Position numbers and translations under genes: made by a program. 64,000 nucleotides of DNA, taken from positions 248,001 to 312,000 of the forward strand of contig NZ_NETJ01000004.1 in NCBI RefSeq assembly GCF_002128405.1. Direction: 5' to 3'. Of this stretch, positions 54,088 to 63,341 are shown in pieces. Position 1 is the stretch's first letter; each line of letters begins with the position of its first letter. Source of the DNA: Gottfriedia solisilvae (GTDB lineage: Bacteria > Bacillota > Bacilli > Bacillales > Bacillaceae_G). The notes under the pieces were generated by a model. That model saw only the letters and a list, made by a program, of their open reading frames with translations, had not been told where the DNA came from and did not search any database.

Positions 54088-54488
54088 TATGCCTGTCCAC
54101 CATTAGCAAACGTTTTTTGACGGTTGATTTGGATGACTTCTTTCCATGTATCACGGAATTCTGTAACAAATCCCTCAACTTCTTCAAGAATAGTAACATC
54201 ATTTTTGATATTCGCTTGAATCAATTGTCGATTCAAATAATCATAAAGTTGCATTAAGTTTTGTGATACTTCTTGTTCCATATCTAAAGTTACCATTAAC
54301 TCTTGAATGATGTCTTGTGCTCTTAAGATATTTTTATTTCGTTCTGCAAAGTTCTTTTGTGCAATTGCACCTTTCGCTAAGTGAATAAATTTAAGACAAC
54401 CATTATATAACATCAACGTTAATTCACCTGGAGATGCTGTATTTACTGAGTTTTGTTGGTATTGTTCATAAGGGTTTTTCATTGCCAT
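54087..54488 (-). CDS. fliS: Flagellin export chaperone FliS
   Basis: 133 residues. Starts MAMKNPYEQYQQNSVNTASP and continues ELTLMLYNGCLKFIHLAKGA, the FliS signature. Four-helix bundle that caps the C-terminus of flagellin before export and, in Bacillus, counters FliW. GAGGTGG before the ATG. Nineteen bases after fliD. Confidence 0.94.
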   Translation of the reverse strand: MAMKNPYEQYQQNSVNTASPGELTLMLYNGCLKFIHLAKGAIAQKNFAERNKNILRAQDIIQELMVTLDMEQEVSQNLMQLYDYLNRQLIQANIKNDVTILEEVEGFVTEFRDTWKEVIQINRQKTFANGGQA

Positions 54489-54507
54489 CTTTTGTCCACC
54501 TCAACGA

Positions 54508-56052
54508 TTATTGTCCACCAAAGGATTGCATTAATTGTGCACTTTGTGCATTTGCCCTTTGCACCGCATTTTCCATTGCACTAAATTGACGATAATATCG
54601 ATCTTCTATTTGAATTAAGCGGTCTTCAAAATTGCCTATACGTTTATTTAAATCTAATAAGCTTTTTCCCAAACTAAATTGTTGAGAAGAATAAAAAGCT
54701 TTACCAGCTTTTTTTGTCACATCATCAATAGCAGATTTTAAAGTGTTTTTTAATCGAACTGCAATTCCTTGATCTTTCGTATCCGTTCCAGATCCTGGTT
54801 GTGTGAATAAATTAGCTACTGCATTTGGGTCATCTTGAATGGCTTGTTTTAATTTCTTTTCATCTATAATTAATTTTCCACCTTCTAAATAATCCTTGCT
54901 TGTAGTTATACCAATTTTACTTAATAAATTTATTGAAGCACCGTCAACTGGATTACCTAATTCTAAGCGCATTTTATTTAAGACACCATTTAAAACGCCA
55001 TCACCACGTAATAATCCACTAGTAGCTTTTTCTTCCCACTTTTTAATCTGCTCTTCTTTCATTGAATCTTTTTGTTCATCAGTTAAGGGTTGAAAATCTC
55101 TGTATTTTTTTTGTGTTACTCGTTCGTTAATTTTTCCGATTAATTCATTATATTTATCAACAAAAGCTTTAATATTATCAAAAACCTTATTCGTATCTGT
55201 AGTAGTTGATACAGTGATTGGTGTTGCTGAGGTTTGTTTTAAGGTATAGGTTACGTCACCAATTGTAAAAGTGTTCGATTTACGGGTTGTAGTTAGACCA
55301 TTGATTTTAAAGCTTGCGTCTGAACCATTTGAAGAAGGAATTAAGTTATTTGAAGCATCAGATGTAAATCCAATCGCTTGCATAAAATTCTTTGTTCCAG
55401 CTCCAGCACCTGATTCATTTATTTTCACATTTGCTCCTGAGCCAGTCGCTTTATTAGTAAACACTATTTTTTGAGTTGCAGAATCATAAAATGCTGAAAC
55501 ACCAACGCCAGAATTGTTAATTTTTTTAATAACATCATTTAATGAATCAGTCGAACCATCAATATCAATTGAAACTGTAGACGTTGCTCCTTCAGGTGTC
55601 GTTACATCAAATTGTAATTTTTGAGCACCTGATAGCTGATAACCACCATTAAAAGTGATTGTATTTAATTTTGCAGTAGGATCAATTGCACCCCCACCAC
55701 TATTTACGACTGCATTTGAAGTCCATCTTGCACTTGATGCTAATGAAGTAATTTCATCAATTGTATTCACAACATTACTAGTAGAATTACTAGAAGTTGC
55801 AGTTACAACATTTTCATTCGAACTAGAAACTGCTTTAGCATTAAATGAAGATACTAATCCAACTCCATCTGTAATTTGTTTTCTGAAATCATCCATTAAT
55901 AAATTTAAATCACGATATTGTTGTGTTTGCCACTCATTTATTTGTTTTTGTGCTAAAAGTTTATTTAAAGGGAGTCTCTCAGCATCCATTAATTTTTTAA
56001 CAGTTGTCTCTATATCCATTACGCCTGTAAAACCATTTAGGCGATTAACCAT
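54508..56052 (-). CDS. fliD: Filament cap protein FliD
   Basis: 514 residues. N-terminal domain NRLNGFTGVMDIETTVKKLMDAERLP and WQTQQYRDLN, a variable middle (beta-rich, Ser/Thr/Asn-rich), and C-terminal coiled helix (FEDRLIQIEDRYYRQFSAME, ANAQSAQLMQSFGG). It forms the cap under which flagellin folds. AAGGATG site. Preceded by flaG at 12 bases. Confidence 0.95.
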   Translation of the reverse strand: MVNRLNGFTGVMDIETTVKKLMDAERLPLNKLLAQKQINEWQTQQYRDLNLLMDDFRKQITDGVGLVSSFNAKAVSSSNENVVTATSSNSTSNVVNTIDEITSLASSARWTSNAVVNSGGGAIDPTAKLNTITFNGGYQLSGAQKLQFDVTTPEGATSTVSIDIDGSTDSLNDVIKKINNSGVGVSAFYDSATQKIVFTNKATGSGANVKINESGAGAGTKNFMQAIGFTSDASNNLIPSSNGSDASFKINGLTTTRKSNTFTIGDVTYTLKQTSATPITVSTTTDTNKVFDNIKAFVDKYNELIGKINERVTQKKYRDFQPLTDEQKDSMKEEQIKKWEEKATSGLLRGDGVLNGVLNKMRLELGNPVDGASINLLSKIGITTSKDYLEGGKLIIDEKKLKQAIQDDPNAVANLFTQPGSGTDTKDQGIAVRLKNTLKSAIDDVTKKAGKAFYSSQQFSLGKSLLDLNKRIGNFEDRLIQIEDRYYRQFSAMENAVQRANAQSAQLMQSFGGQ

Positions 56053-56064
56053 ATTCTCACATCC

Positions 56065-56418
56065 TTAAATTTTCTTATCAAACATTAATCCTAAAAATTC
56101 TTCCATTGCTGCATAAAAATCTAATAGTTTTTTAGAAGGAATTTCTCGAACTACTTCTTTTGTATCTGAATCGACTAGAACTGCATAATAACTATGCGTT
56201 TTATCATGTAATTTAAATTCTAATGATGTCTGTGATGGCTCTAATAATTTGTTCATGCCATTAATAATCTTTTCCAAATCTTTCTTAGGCACAGTAATTT
56301 CGTCAGTGTCTTTTCCAATTTCTTTTAAACCATATTCTTTAACTTCTTGGCTTTGTTGCGGTACAGGGATGATTGGGACATTCTTAGCCAAAGTCGTTGT
56401 TGATACATTGTTTAACAT
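56065..56418 (-). CDS. flaG: FlaG-family flagellar protein
   Basis: 117 residues with the FlaG core at the C-terminus: MNKLLEPSQTSLEFKLHDKTHSYYAVLVDSDTKEVVREIP (about 70-110; key residues LxFxxHE-like and VVREIPxxK). FlaG affects filament length. ATG at 56418 with GGGAGGA seven bases before it; the frame opens seven codons earlier. First gene of the flaG-fliD-fliS-fliT unit. Confidence 0.92.
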   Translation of the reverse strand: MLNNVSTTTLAKNVPIIPVPQQSQEVKEYGLKEIGKDTDEITVPKKDLEKIINGMNKLLEPSQTSLEFKLHDKTHSYYAVLVDSDTKEVVREIPSKKLLDFYAAMEEFLGLMFDKKI

Positions 56419-56542
56419 CACGACTTCCTCCCTCATCAAATAACTTCATTTTTCTTTATATCGGTAATTTTTTTAAGAAATATAGTAATTAATTTTTTCT
56501 AATTTATTTTCTAGTATAAAAGTACTTTGTGAGTATAAAAAA

Positions 56543-56583
56543 ATAAAAAACGCTGAAGTCAATATTACTGATTCCAACGCTTT
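56543..56583 (-). terminator. Terminator after the glycosyltransferase gene
   Basis: CGTTG.AA.TCA / TGA.TT.CAGCG imperfect stem followed by T6 on the minus strand; separates it from flaG. Confidence 0.7.
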
Positions 56584-56623
56584 AATTTTTCCTTAGTTAT
56601 TTCAGGGATTAATTTATTTATTT

Positions 56624-57697
56624 TTAATTTTTTAACATTTTTAAACGTTCTTCTGCCTTTTGGTATCCATGTTCAATAGCTTTCATATAACACATCTTTG
56701 CTTTTTCTATTTGATTAGAAGCTTCATAGAATGTTCCTAAGTTATATTGAGCCAAAAATGATCCAGTGCCAACAACACAATCTGTATTATTTCGCTCACC
56801 GATTTCTAAACACTTCATGTATTCATGCTCTATATTATGAAAATATTGAATATATTTGTTTATATCACTGAAAACTAATTCCATATAGAATAGGGCGCAG
56901 ACAAAATGAAAGTCAGTACTATTTATTAAATAGTTTTGTATTTTCTTTATGAGATTTAAACCTAAATCAAATTGTTTTGATGAATTAATTGAATACAAAT
57001 AATCTACTATCATCAACGCAAAATAATTATCAGAATAACTAGTATTCTCATAAGATTTCCTATAGAAATTTAAAGCTAATTCATATTTGTTTTGTAATGA
57101 ATACTGCTTTGCAATTTGATATAGTATATACCCGTCATTTTCATCCTCTTTTAACTCAAGTAATAATAAGGGTAAATTACGATCAGTTTTATTTGAAAGT
57201 AAGTATCCATCATGATGAATTTCTATTTCAGTATTTTTTCTGGGAAAATCTATATTTACTTGTTCATGTATTCTTCCAGTAAAATAAACACCTTTAGGTA
57301 AAATTCTAGAAACCAATGAACGAGTATATTTTATCTCTCCGTCTGAGATGGTTTTACTATTTATTATTACTTTTCCAATAACGTTTTTTTCTTTATTTTT
57401 TTCAATAAATTCTTTAAGGCTTTCTATGTTAGATGTAATATACTCATCTGCATCTAATACAATATTCCATTCAGAGCTGGATTTTTCTAATGCATAATTT
57501 CTAGCCTGTGCAAAATCGTTTGTCCATTCGTAATGATACACGTTTGCACCATATGACTCGGCAATATTAATAGTTTTGTCACTAGACCCGGTATCCACTA
57601 TAATAATTTCATCAACGTGAGAATAAATACTATTTAAACATCTGCCTAGATATTCTTCTTCATTCTTTACAATCATTACTAAAGAGATTTTTGACAT
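56624..57697 (-). CDS. GT2 glycosyltransferase with TPR-like C-terminus
   Basis: 357 residues. Residues about 1-200 are a GT-A domain: SLVMIVKNEEEYLGRCLNSI, IIIVDTGSSDKT, ARNYALEKSSSEWNIVLDADEYI with the DxD (DAD). From about 205 to 355 helical repeats resemble TPRs (YILYQIAKQYSLQNKYELAL, LGTFYEASNQIEKAKMCYMKAIEHG). The plan matches SunS-like and flagellin-modifying transferases. Its place between fliB and flaG suggests glycosylation of flagellin or the adjacent surface protein (context inference). Seventeen bases after fliB. Confidence 0.85.
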   Translation of the reverse strand: MSKISLVMIVKNEEEYLGRCLNSIYSHVDEIIIVDTGSSDKTINIAESYGANVYHYEWTNDFAQARNYALEKSSSEWNIVLDADEYITSNIESLKEFIEKNKEKNVIGKVIINSKTISDGEIKYTRSLVSRILPKGVYFTGRIHEQVNIDFPRKNTEIEIHHDGYLLSNKTDRNLPLLLLELKEDENDGYILYQIAKQYSLQNKYELALNFYRKSYENTSYSDNYFALMIVDYLYSINSSKQFDLGLNLIKKIQNYLINSTDFHFVCALFYMELVFSDINKYIQYFHNIEHEYMKCLEIGERNNTDCVVGTGSFLAQYNLGTFYEASNQIEKAKMCYMKAIEHGYQKAEERLKMLKN

Positions 57698-57713
57698 TCT
57701 TCTTATCCCCTTA

Positions 57714-58934
57714 CTAACCCTTAATTAAAATTGCCATATGAGCCAATGAATTTAATTCATTTTTCTTTAATAACTCGAGGATAGTTTTTAAATATACATT
57801 AAATTTCCCTATACATTTTGAAAATGATTGAATGACATAAACAATGAGTTCGTCATTTAACTCTTTATATTTTGAGGCAATTCCATAAAGGTGTAGTTTA
57901 ATCAAAGAATACTTAATTACTAAAACAATAAATTCTTCAAATATTTTTGAAGTATCCTTACCGAAACAATCAGTAAATACTTCATTTACTAAATAATTTT
58001 CCAGGATATAGTCATGATCTTTAAAATATGGATTATAATACTTTTCTTTTATACCAAAAATCATCTCGCCAAAATCATCTGGAAGTGTGTCTCCATTTAT
58101 ATCGAAACCTTCAGAAATTTCGTTTAAAAGCTCAATATAACGTCTACTTTCTAATCTATATAATTTTCTGATAGATAATATTTCATAACAGATTTTCGTA
58201 TAAAGATCATAATTAGGTTTGATTTTCGATAATGAATTTTTTAAATTTTGGTTATTTAACGTTTCTTTAAACGAATTAATATTCTCTAAAAGCTTTTCCT
58301 CACTATTTAATTCAACAACTTCATTTAACTTACTAATCCACATACCTAAATTTATTAAACGATCATCTACACTATATCTTTTGTCTTGTAAAATAAAAAT
58401 TGCAAAAGATCGAATATCCCAAAATAGTTTAAATTTATCTAGATTTGAATTAATATTATTAAAGGTAAATCCTCTTGTGTTATCATCTTTTATTGTCATC
58501 TCAAAATCAATACCTTTAGGATTTAATAAAACTAACCTTGCTATTTCCGGACATGAGAGGGATGCGCCAATCTCTAATACATTATTTACTTTATTAATCG
58601 AACGTGGAAAAATCGTACAAGTATTTGACAAGTAACTTTCGCCTAATTCACTGTGAATACGACATAACCCTGTTTCAGATAGCATAGAACAGCCATTTAC
58701 TCCAATAGGAAATTCCGCATAGAATCCCTCCGAACTATTTTTCTTATTTCTTTTTATATTTTTGTTTATATCATCCTTAATTTTTTGTGAACTTAAATTC
58801 TTATATTTTTTATAAGTGTTTTTATCTATATTTATTGTCCACCCATTACAACAAGTGTCCTCACACTCCGAACCGATACACGAAAAATGTTTCATGTATT
58901 CTGGTATTAATGTTTGTTTTTGAACATTTCCCAT
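57714..58934 (-). CDS. fliB: FliB-type flagellin lysine N-methylase
   Basis: 406 residues. Cysteine-rich start PEYMKHFSCIGSECEDTCCN with GW following, then GCSMLSETGLCRIHSELGES and SNTCTIFPR, the FliB pattern thought to bind an iron-sulfur cluster. The helical C-terminal half is less conserved. FliB methylates surface lysines of flagellin in Salmonella. ATG at 58934 is used, with AGGGG nine bases upstream, rather than the ATG three codons before. Located in the filament block next to a glycosyltransferase. Confidence 0.88.
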   Translation of the reverse strand: MGNVQKQTLIPEYMKHFSCIGSECEDTCCNGWTINIDKNTYKKYKNLSSQKIKDDINKNIKRNKKNSSEGFYAEFPIGVNGCSMLSETGLCRIHSELGESYLSNTCTIFPRSINKVNNVLEIGASLSCPEIARLVLLNPKGIDFEMTIKDDNTRGFTFNNINSNLDKFKLFWDIRSFAIFILQDKRYSVDDRLINLGMWISKLNEVVELNSEEKLLENINSFKETLNNQNLKNSLSKIKPNYDLYTKICYEILSIRKLYRLESRRYIELLNEISEGFDINGDTLPDDFGEMIFGIKEKYYNPYFKDHDYILENYLVNEVFTDCFGKDTSKIFEEFIVLVIKYSLIKLHLYGIASKYKELNDELIVYVIQSFSKCIGKFNVYLKTILELLKKNELNSLAHMAILIKG

Positions 58935-58983
58935 TGATGTCATCCCCTAAAAATATTAATCTATTAATTTAATATCGAATTAA

Positions 58984-59022
58984 CAAAGAAAGAGACTGAG
59001 AAGTTATTATTCTCAAGTCTCT
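58984..59022 (-). terminator. Terminator between the vWA-IPT gene and fliB
   Basis: AGAGACTTGAGAA / TTCTCAGTCTCT stem followed by a T-rich tract on the minus strand. Confidence 0.78.
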
Positions 59023-59116
59023 TAACTTTTCTATTTTTACTATAACTCAATAATACTTTTAAATAATGGACTATAGTACTTATATTACAATTAATTTCCT
59101 ACTATAAATGAACTAG

Positions 59117-62011
59117 TTAAGGAATATAATTTATAGCAACTACATTTGATATTTGATTATCAGGATTAATTATCTTGATATTGGTTGTTCCTGCAGGCAA
59201 GCTATATGGCACTCTAAAGCGAATACTTGTACTATTATAAAAATTCAACGGTGTTACAATCGTTCCACCAACATCCACCTTAACTCCTGAAACCATATCT
59301 TTACCATTTAAGTAAATTATAGTTCCTCCTTGAACTTGTTGAGAAGTAATGATTGTTCCAGTACTAAGCGTTAAATTAGTAATAGTAGGAGCTGGTATAG
59401 CTGGTGGTGCATTATAGGTATAACTTGTTGTTGCAGTTGTACCATCCGGATTTGTTAGTACAACTGGTACAGTACCTGCAGATGTACCTGCTGGAATTTG
59501 GATTCGAATACTACTTGATGAATAAAAGTTCACTACTGGTGCATTTTTCCCACCAACAGTTACGGTTAAACCTGAAAAGAAGTTTGTTCCATTTAAATAA
59601 ATAAGTTCCCCACCAGCTAATGCTCCATTATTTGGTGTAAGACTAGTAATAGTTGGTTGTGCCACCGTATACGTATATCCCTGTGATAACGTTACACTTT
59701 GGCCATCTGGATTCGTTAAAGTAACATCTACAGCACCTATAATTGAAGAAGCTGGTACTTGAATACGAATTTTTGTTGCACTATAGTAATTTAGAATTTT
59801 TGCATCTACACCATTAAACTTAACAGTTAAACCATTGACGAAATTAGTTCCATCTATATTAATTATATCTCCGCCAATTTTTGTGCCATTATTCGGTGTA
59901 ATAGCAGTAATTGTAGGTGCCGGTGGTTTAGGTGGTTCAATATAAGTATACGCATTTGCTAATGACCCACTCTGAGCATCTGGATTTGTAAGTGTAAGAT
60001 CTACACTCCCTAATTGGGCTCCTGTTGGAACTTTTATTCGGATTTGCTTATCGTTATAAAAATTTAAAACTTGAGCATTTACGTTTCCTAATTTGGCAGT
60101 TATGCCACTAACAAAATTTTCACCATTTACATAAATAATATCTCCACCAATAAGATAACCTTCAATTTGACTAATACTTGTAATTACTGGTGCTTTTGCT
60201 GGTGGTGGTGCGATATAAGTAAAAGCATTAGTTAAAGTCGAACGTGTTCCATCTGGATTTTCTAATGTAATATCTACGGAACCCGCAATAGTACTAGCAG
60301 GCATTATTATACGAGCACCAATTTTAGAATAATACATATTTAATGGAATCAATTGTGTTCCTACGTATACTTTTACATTCTGATCAATATTCTTCCCAGT
60401 TAGAGTAACAATTGTTCCTCCACTTAATGGACCCTCTGCAGGAGAAATCGAATCTAACTGCACATCTGTTTTAATAGGTGGATCATAGGTGTATGCATCA
60501 TTCAAAGTTAAATGAGTACCGTCTGGATTTTCTAATGAAATACTAGTTAATCCTTCTACAGTTGCTGCTGGTACTTTTATATTAAGTTGTGTACTATTTA
60601 TATAATTTACCTCTGCTTTGTTAGAACCAAACATAACTTTAATTCCAGGCATGAAATATTTCCCATAAATAATTGTTGAATTCTCACCTAAAAACGGACC
60701 CTTATTTACCGTTATTGAAGTGAATTCGGGATCAGCAAAGTATGCGAAATTAATTTTCGCACTTTGATTATCATCGTTCTTAACAGTTACATCAACATTC
60801 CCTTGATTACCAGGAGGAGTAGTAACTGTAATTGTATTTTGATCCAATACATTAACATTTGTTCCCTCGTTTGAACCAAATAATACTTTTACTCCTGGAC
60901 GGAAAAAATCACCTTTTATCGTGACTGTTTCTCCACCTTGAGCCTTACCTTTCGTTGGATCAATTGAAGTGACTATTGGTGCTGGGTGTTTAACCTGTAA
61001 ATTACTATTTTCAATAGTATACGCTCTATTCGACCCTGCATAATCTTTATAGGTAATTGTTGAGTAATTAGCAACACTATAAGTTCCTACTTGCTGACCT
61101 TGTTTTAAACGAATTTTGTATTTTAATTGCAAAGTATTGTTTTTCAATTCTTGTATATTCCATTTTAAAGTGTTTCCTGTAACTGTAGGTTGTGGAATAC
61201 TAGAATTATATGAACCTGGAACTATCTCAAATTGAGGAGAGACTGTTTCAGTTATCTCAACATCATATGCACTTGCTAAACCTATTTCTTGAACGATTGC
61301 TTTATATACGTCTGCTAACCCTACTGAACCCAGTACAAAATGGTGATGCTGCTGTGTTGTTGCCATTTCACCTAAAAGTAAATTAGGTGCGCTTGTAAGC
61401 GGGTCTTCATTTGGGCCTAATAGTGCGATCGTATAAAATACAATTCCTGCATCCTTAGCTGCTTGTGCTGCTTGTTTTGCTTCATCATACGAATTTGCTT
61501 GACCATCAGTTAATAATACGATAACAGGCTGAGCGTCAGTACGATGATTACTAAGAAGATTTATTGCTTGGTTAATAGCTTCCCCTGTATTTGTACTTCC
61601 ACCCATTGCAATTGAGTCAATATAATTTTTAACGGAATTTGGATCCGTGTTTAACCCAAATGTACTTGTAGTTGAACTAAAATCTACAACACCAACTTGA
61701 TGTTTTGTAAAATCGATTAAATCTACAAAACTTTTTGAAGCATCAATCATTGCTTTAAAACGATTATCTGTTTGCATACTACCTGATTTATCCATAATTA
61801 GTACAACATCATTCGGTTTTACAACATTTACTGGTGGTGTACCTGTTATATTTAATGTTACTTCTGCCTCACCATTCGACAATAGTGGTGAAGGTGTTAC
61901 AGTTCGATTTGCTGTAACATAATTGGTAGCCGCTGCATTCGTAGTGCTAAATGGAAATAAAATCCCATTTATCAGCACTAAAACACTACTAATTTTCCAA
62001 ATTTTACTCAT
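59117..62011 (-). CDS. Secreted vWA protein with seven IPT/TIG repeats
   Basis: 964 residues. Signal peptide about 1-27 (FSTTNAAA). vWA domain about 65-250 with a full MIDAS: DKSGSM (D74, S76, S78), the Thr in GGSTNTGEA and Asp in LLTDGQ. An Ig-like link follows (about 250-340), then seven IPT/TIG repeats, each opening like TSLTPNNGALAGG and containing a GxxF..G core. No LPxTG, membrane anchor or SLH domain is seen at the C-terminus, so it is secreted or held noncovalently. Long, adhesin-like, between hag and fliB; a filament-associated adhesin is one reading. GGAAGGGGCG before ATG. Confidence 0.9.
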   Translation of the reverse strand: MSKIWKISSVLVLINGILFPFSTTNAAATNYVTANRTVTPSPLLSNGEAEVTLNITGTPPVNVVKPNDVVLIMDKSGSMQTDNRFKAMIDASKSFVDLIDFTKHQVGVVDFSSTTSTFGLNTDPNSVKNYIDSIAMGGSTNTGEAINQAINLLSNHRTDAQPVIVLLTDGQANSYDEAKQAAQAAKDAGIVFYTIALLGPNEDPLTSAPNLLLGEMATTQQHHHFVLGSVGLADVYKAIVQEIGLASAYDVEITETVSPQFEIVPGSYNSSIPQPTVTGNTLKWNIQELKNNTLQLKYKIRLKQGQQVGTYSVANYSTITYKDYAGSNRAYTIENSNLQVKHPAPIVTSIDPTKGKAQGGETVTIKGDFFRPGVKVLFGSNEGTNVNVLDQNTITVTTPPGNQGNVDVTVKNDDNQSAKINFAYFADPEFTSITVNKGPFLGENSTIIYGKYFMPGIKVMFGSNKAEVNYINSTQLNIKVPAATVEGLTSISLENPDGTHLTLNDAYTYDPPIKTDVQLDSISPAEGPLSGGTIVTLTGKNIDQNVKVYVGTQLIPLNMYYSKIGARIIMPASTIAGSVDITLENPDGTRSTLTNAFTYIAPPPAKAPVITSISQIEGYLIGGDIIYVNGENFVSGITAKLGNVNAQVLNFYNDKQIRIKVPTGAQLGSVDLTLTNPDAQSGSLANAYTYIEPPKPPAPTITAITPNNGTKIGGDIINIDGTNFVNGLTVKFNGVDAKILNYYSATKIRIQVPASSIIGAVDVTLTNPDGQSVTLSQGYTYTVAQPTITSLTPNNGALAGGELIYLNGTNFFSGLTVTVGGKNAPVVNFYSSSSIRIQIPAGTSAGTVPVVLTNPDGTTATTSYTYNAPPAIPAPTITNLTLSTGTIITSQQVQGGTIIYLNGKDMVSGVKVDVGGTIVTPLNFYNSTSIRFRVPYSLPAGTTNIKIINPDNQISNVVAINYIP

Positions 62012-62088
62012 AATTTCGCCCCTTCCATTAAGGAATTAGTTAGATAACCCTTCATTGAAACATGTAATTTGTACTAGTTTTTAATTCT

Positions 62089-62118
62089 AAAAAAAGAGCA
62101 TCCCAAAATAGGATGCTC
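62089..62118 (-). terminator. Terminator after hag
   Basis: GAGCATCC / GGATGCTC stem followed by T7 on the minus strand; hag is therefore mainly monocistronic. Confidence 0.88.
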
Positions 62119-62131
62119 GCTCTTTTAAAGA

Positions 62132-62962
62132 TTAACGAAGAAGTTGTAATACGCCTTGTGGTTGTTGGTTTGCTTGAGCTAGCATAGCTTGAGCAGCTTG
62201 AGTTAAGATGTTGTTCTTAGTGAATTCCATCATTTCTTTTGCCATATCAACGTCACGGATACGAGATTCCGCAGCAGTTAAGTTCTCAGCAGATGTACCT
62301 AAGTTATTAATTGTGTGCTCTAAACGGTTTTGGTTAGCCCCAAGTTTAGAACGCTCTGCAGATACAGTTTCGATAGCAGTATCAAGTTTTGCGATACCAG
62401 CTGTTGCATTTGCATTTGTATCTAATTGAACTGAACCTGTGTCAACTTTTAATGAAGCTGAATCCATTGCACCAATTTTAAGGTTTAATGTTTGTCCTGT
62501 ATTTGCACCGATTTGGAAATTTAAACCTGTAGTTGCTACAGCAGGATTTCCATCAAGTAATTTTTGAGTATTGAACTCAGTTTGAGCGCTAATACGATTT
62601 ACTTCATTAGCTAATTCAGTGTATTCGTTAGTGATCGCCGTACGGTCAGTTGTAACGTTTGTATCATTTGCACCTTGTACTGCTAATTCACGCATACGTT
62701 GTAAAATTGAGTGTGTTTCATTTAAAGCACCCTCAGCAGTTTGAATTAAAGAGATTGCATCTTGAGAGTTTTTAGAAGCCATTTCTAAACCGCGAATTTG
62801 TCCACGCATTTTTTCAGAGATTGAAAGACCAGCAGCGTCGTCACCAGCACGGTTAATACGTAAACCTGAAGATAATTTCTCCATGTTTTTGCTAGCTGTT
62901 GCATTGTTTGAAGTTAATTGACGGTGTGAGTTTAAAGCAGCGATATTGTGATTAATTCTCAT
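62132..62962 (-). CDS. hag: Flagellin
   Basis: 276 residues, a minimal flagellin. Conserved D0/D1 ends: MRINHNIAALNSHRQLT and SGLRINRAGDDAAGLSISEK at the front, SRIRDVDMAKEMMEFTKNNI and the final QPQGVLQLLR. The variable central region is only about 50 residues (140-190), so there is little surface domain. Sigma-D promoter and a CsrA-type leader hairpin lie upstream. Strong AAGGAGG site. Confidence 0.97.
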   Translation of the reverse strand: MRINHNIAALNSHRQLTSNNATASKNMEKLSSGLRINRAGDDAAGLSISEKMRGQIRGLEMASKNSQDAISLIQTAEGALNETHSILQRMRELAVQGANDTNVTTDRTAITNEYTELANEVNRISAQTEFNTQKLLDGNPAVATTGLNFQIGANTGQTLNLKIGAMDSASLKVDTGSVQLDTNANATAGIAKLDTAIETVSAERSKLGANQNRLEHTINNLGTSAENLTAAESRIRDVDMAKEMMEFTKNNILTQAAQAMLAQANQQPQGVLQLLR

Positions 62963-62970
62963 TTTAATTT

Positions 62971-63005
62971 CCTCCTTGAATGTGTAGGTTCACTTCCTTG
63001 TGAAC
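62971..63005 (-). promoter_or_regulatory. CsrA-type sites in the hag leader
   Basis: A GTTCAC-AAGGAA-GTGAAC hairpin (62988-63005) shows GGA in its loop, and a second GGA is in the AAGGAGG ribosome site (62971-62977). B. subtilis hag has the same pair, BS1 and BS2, through which CsrA blocks translation until FliW frees it. Binding here is inferred. Confidence 0.7.
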
Positions 63006-63069
63006 ACCATTATTATTAGAACCTATTAGAAAATCTCGAGCTTCTCTTTTTAAGTTCCTTACACAAATT

Positions 63070-63096
63070 ATATCGACGTTTTTTTTATATACTTTA
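63070..63096 (-). promoter_or_regulatory. Sigma-D promoter of hag
   Basis: TAAA (63093-63096) and GTCGATAT (63070-63077) with exactly 15 bases between; one mismatch to TAAA-N15-GCCGATAT. Gives a leader of about 100 bases before the flagellin ATG. Confidence 0.88.
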
Positions 63097-63341
63097 GTCA
63101 TTTTTGCTAATAGATTTTTCGACAAAATCTAAATTGGTACTATTATCCTAAGGGTAATTCGAACAAAACCTTAATACCACTACGTTTTTTATTTTTTTTT
63201 AAGACTTAACTTCTTAAAAATAGGTGTTTATCCTTATTTTTTTACCCTCTATTTTGTACTAACTATGTTTTTGTCACATAGACTGGTCATGAAGTAATTA
63301 AAAGTTTTGCTTCAAATATCTTGTAAAAAGGGGGAGTTACT

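Noticed and set aside
55655..56068. 137-codon plus-strand ORF inside fliD
   Set aside because: Exact antisense shadow of fliD; no own start signals.
58219..58635. 138-codon plus-strand ORF inside fliB
   Set aside because: Antisense shadow of fliB in AT-rich DNA.
59117..61100. Tandem DNA repeats within the vWA-IPT gene
   Set aside because: The repetition is at protein level (IPT domains) and has diverged at DNA level; not a recent tandem expansion.
63133..63300. Possible NagR (dre) site before nagP
   Set aside because: GGTAC and TAGACTGGTCA fragments are present but no convincing full palindrome; cannot be supported by eye.
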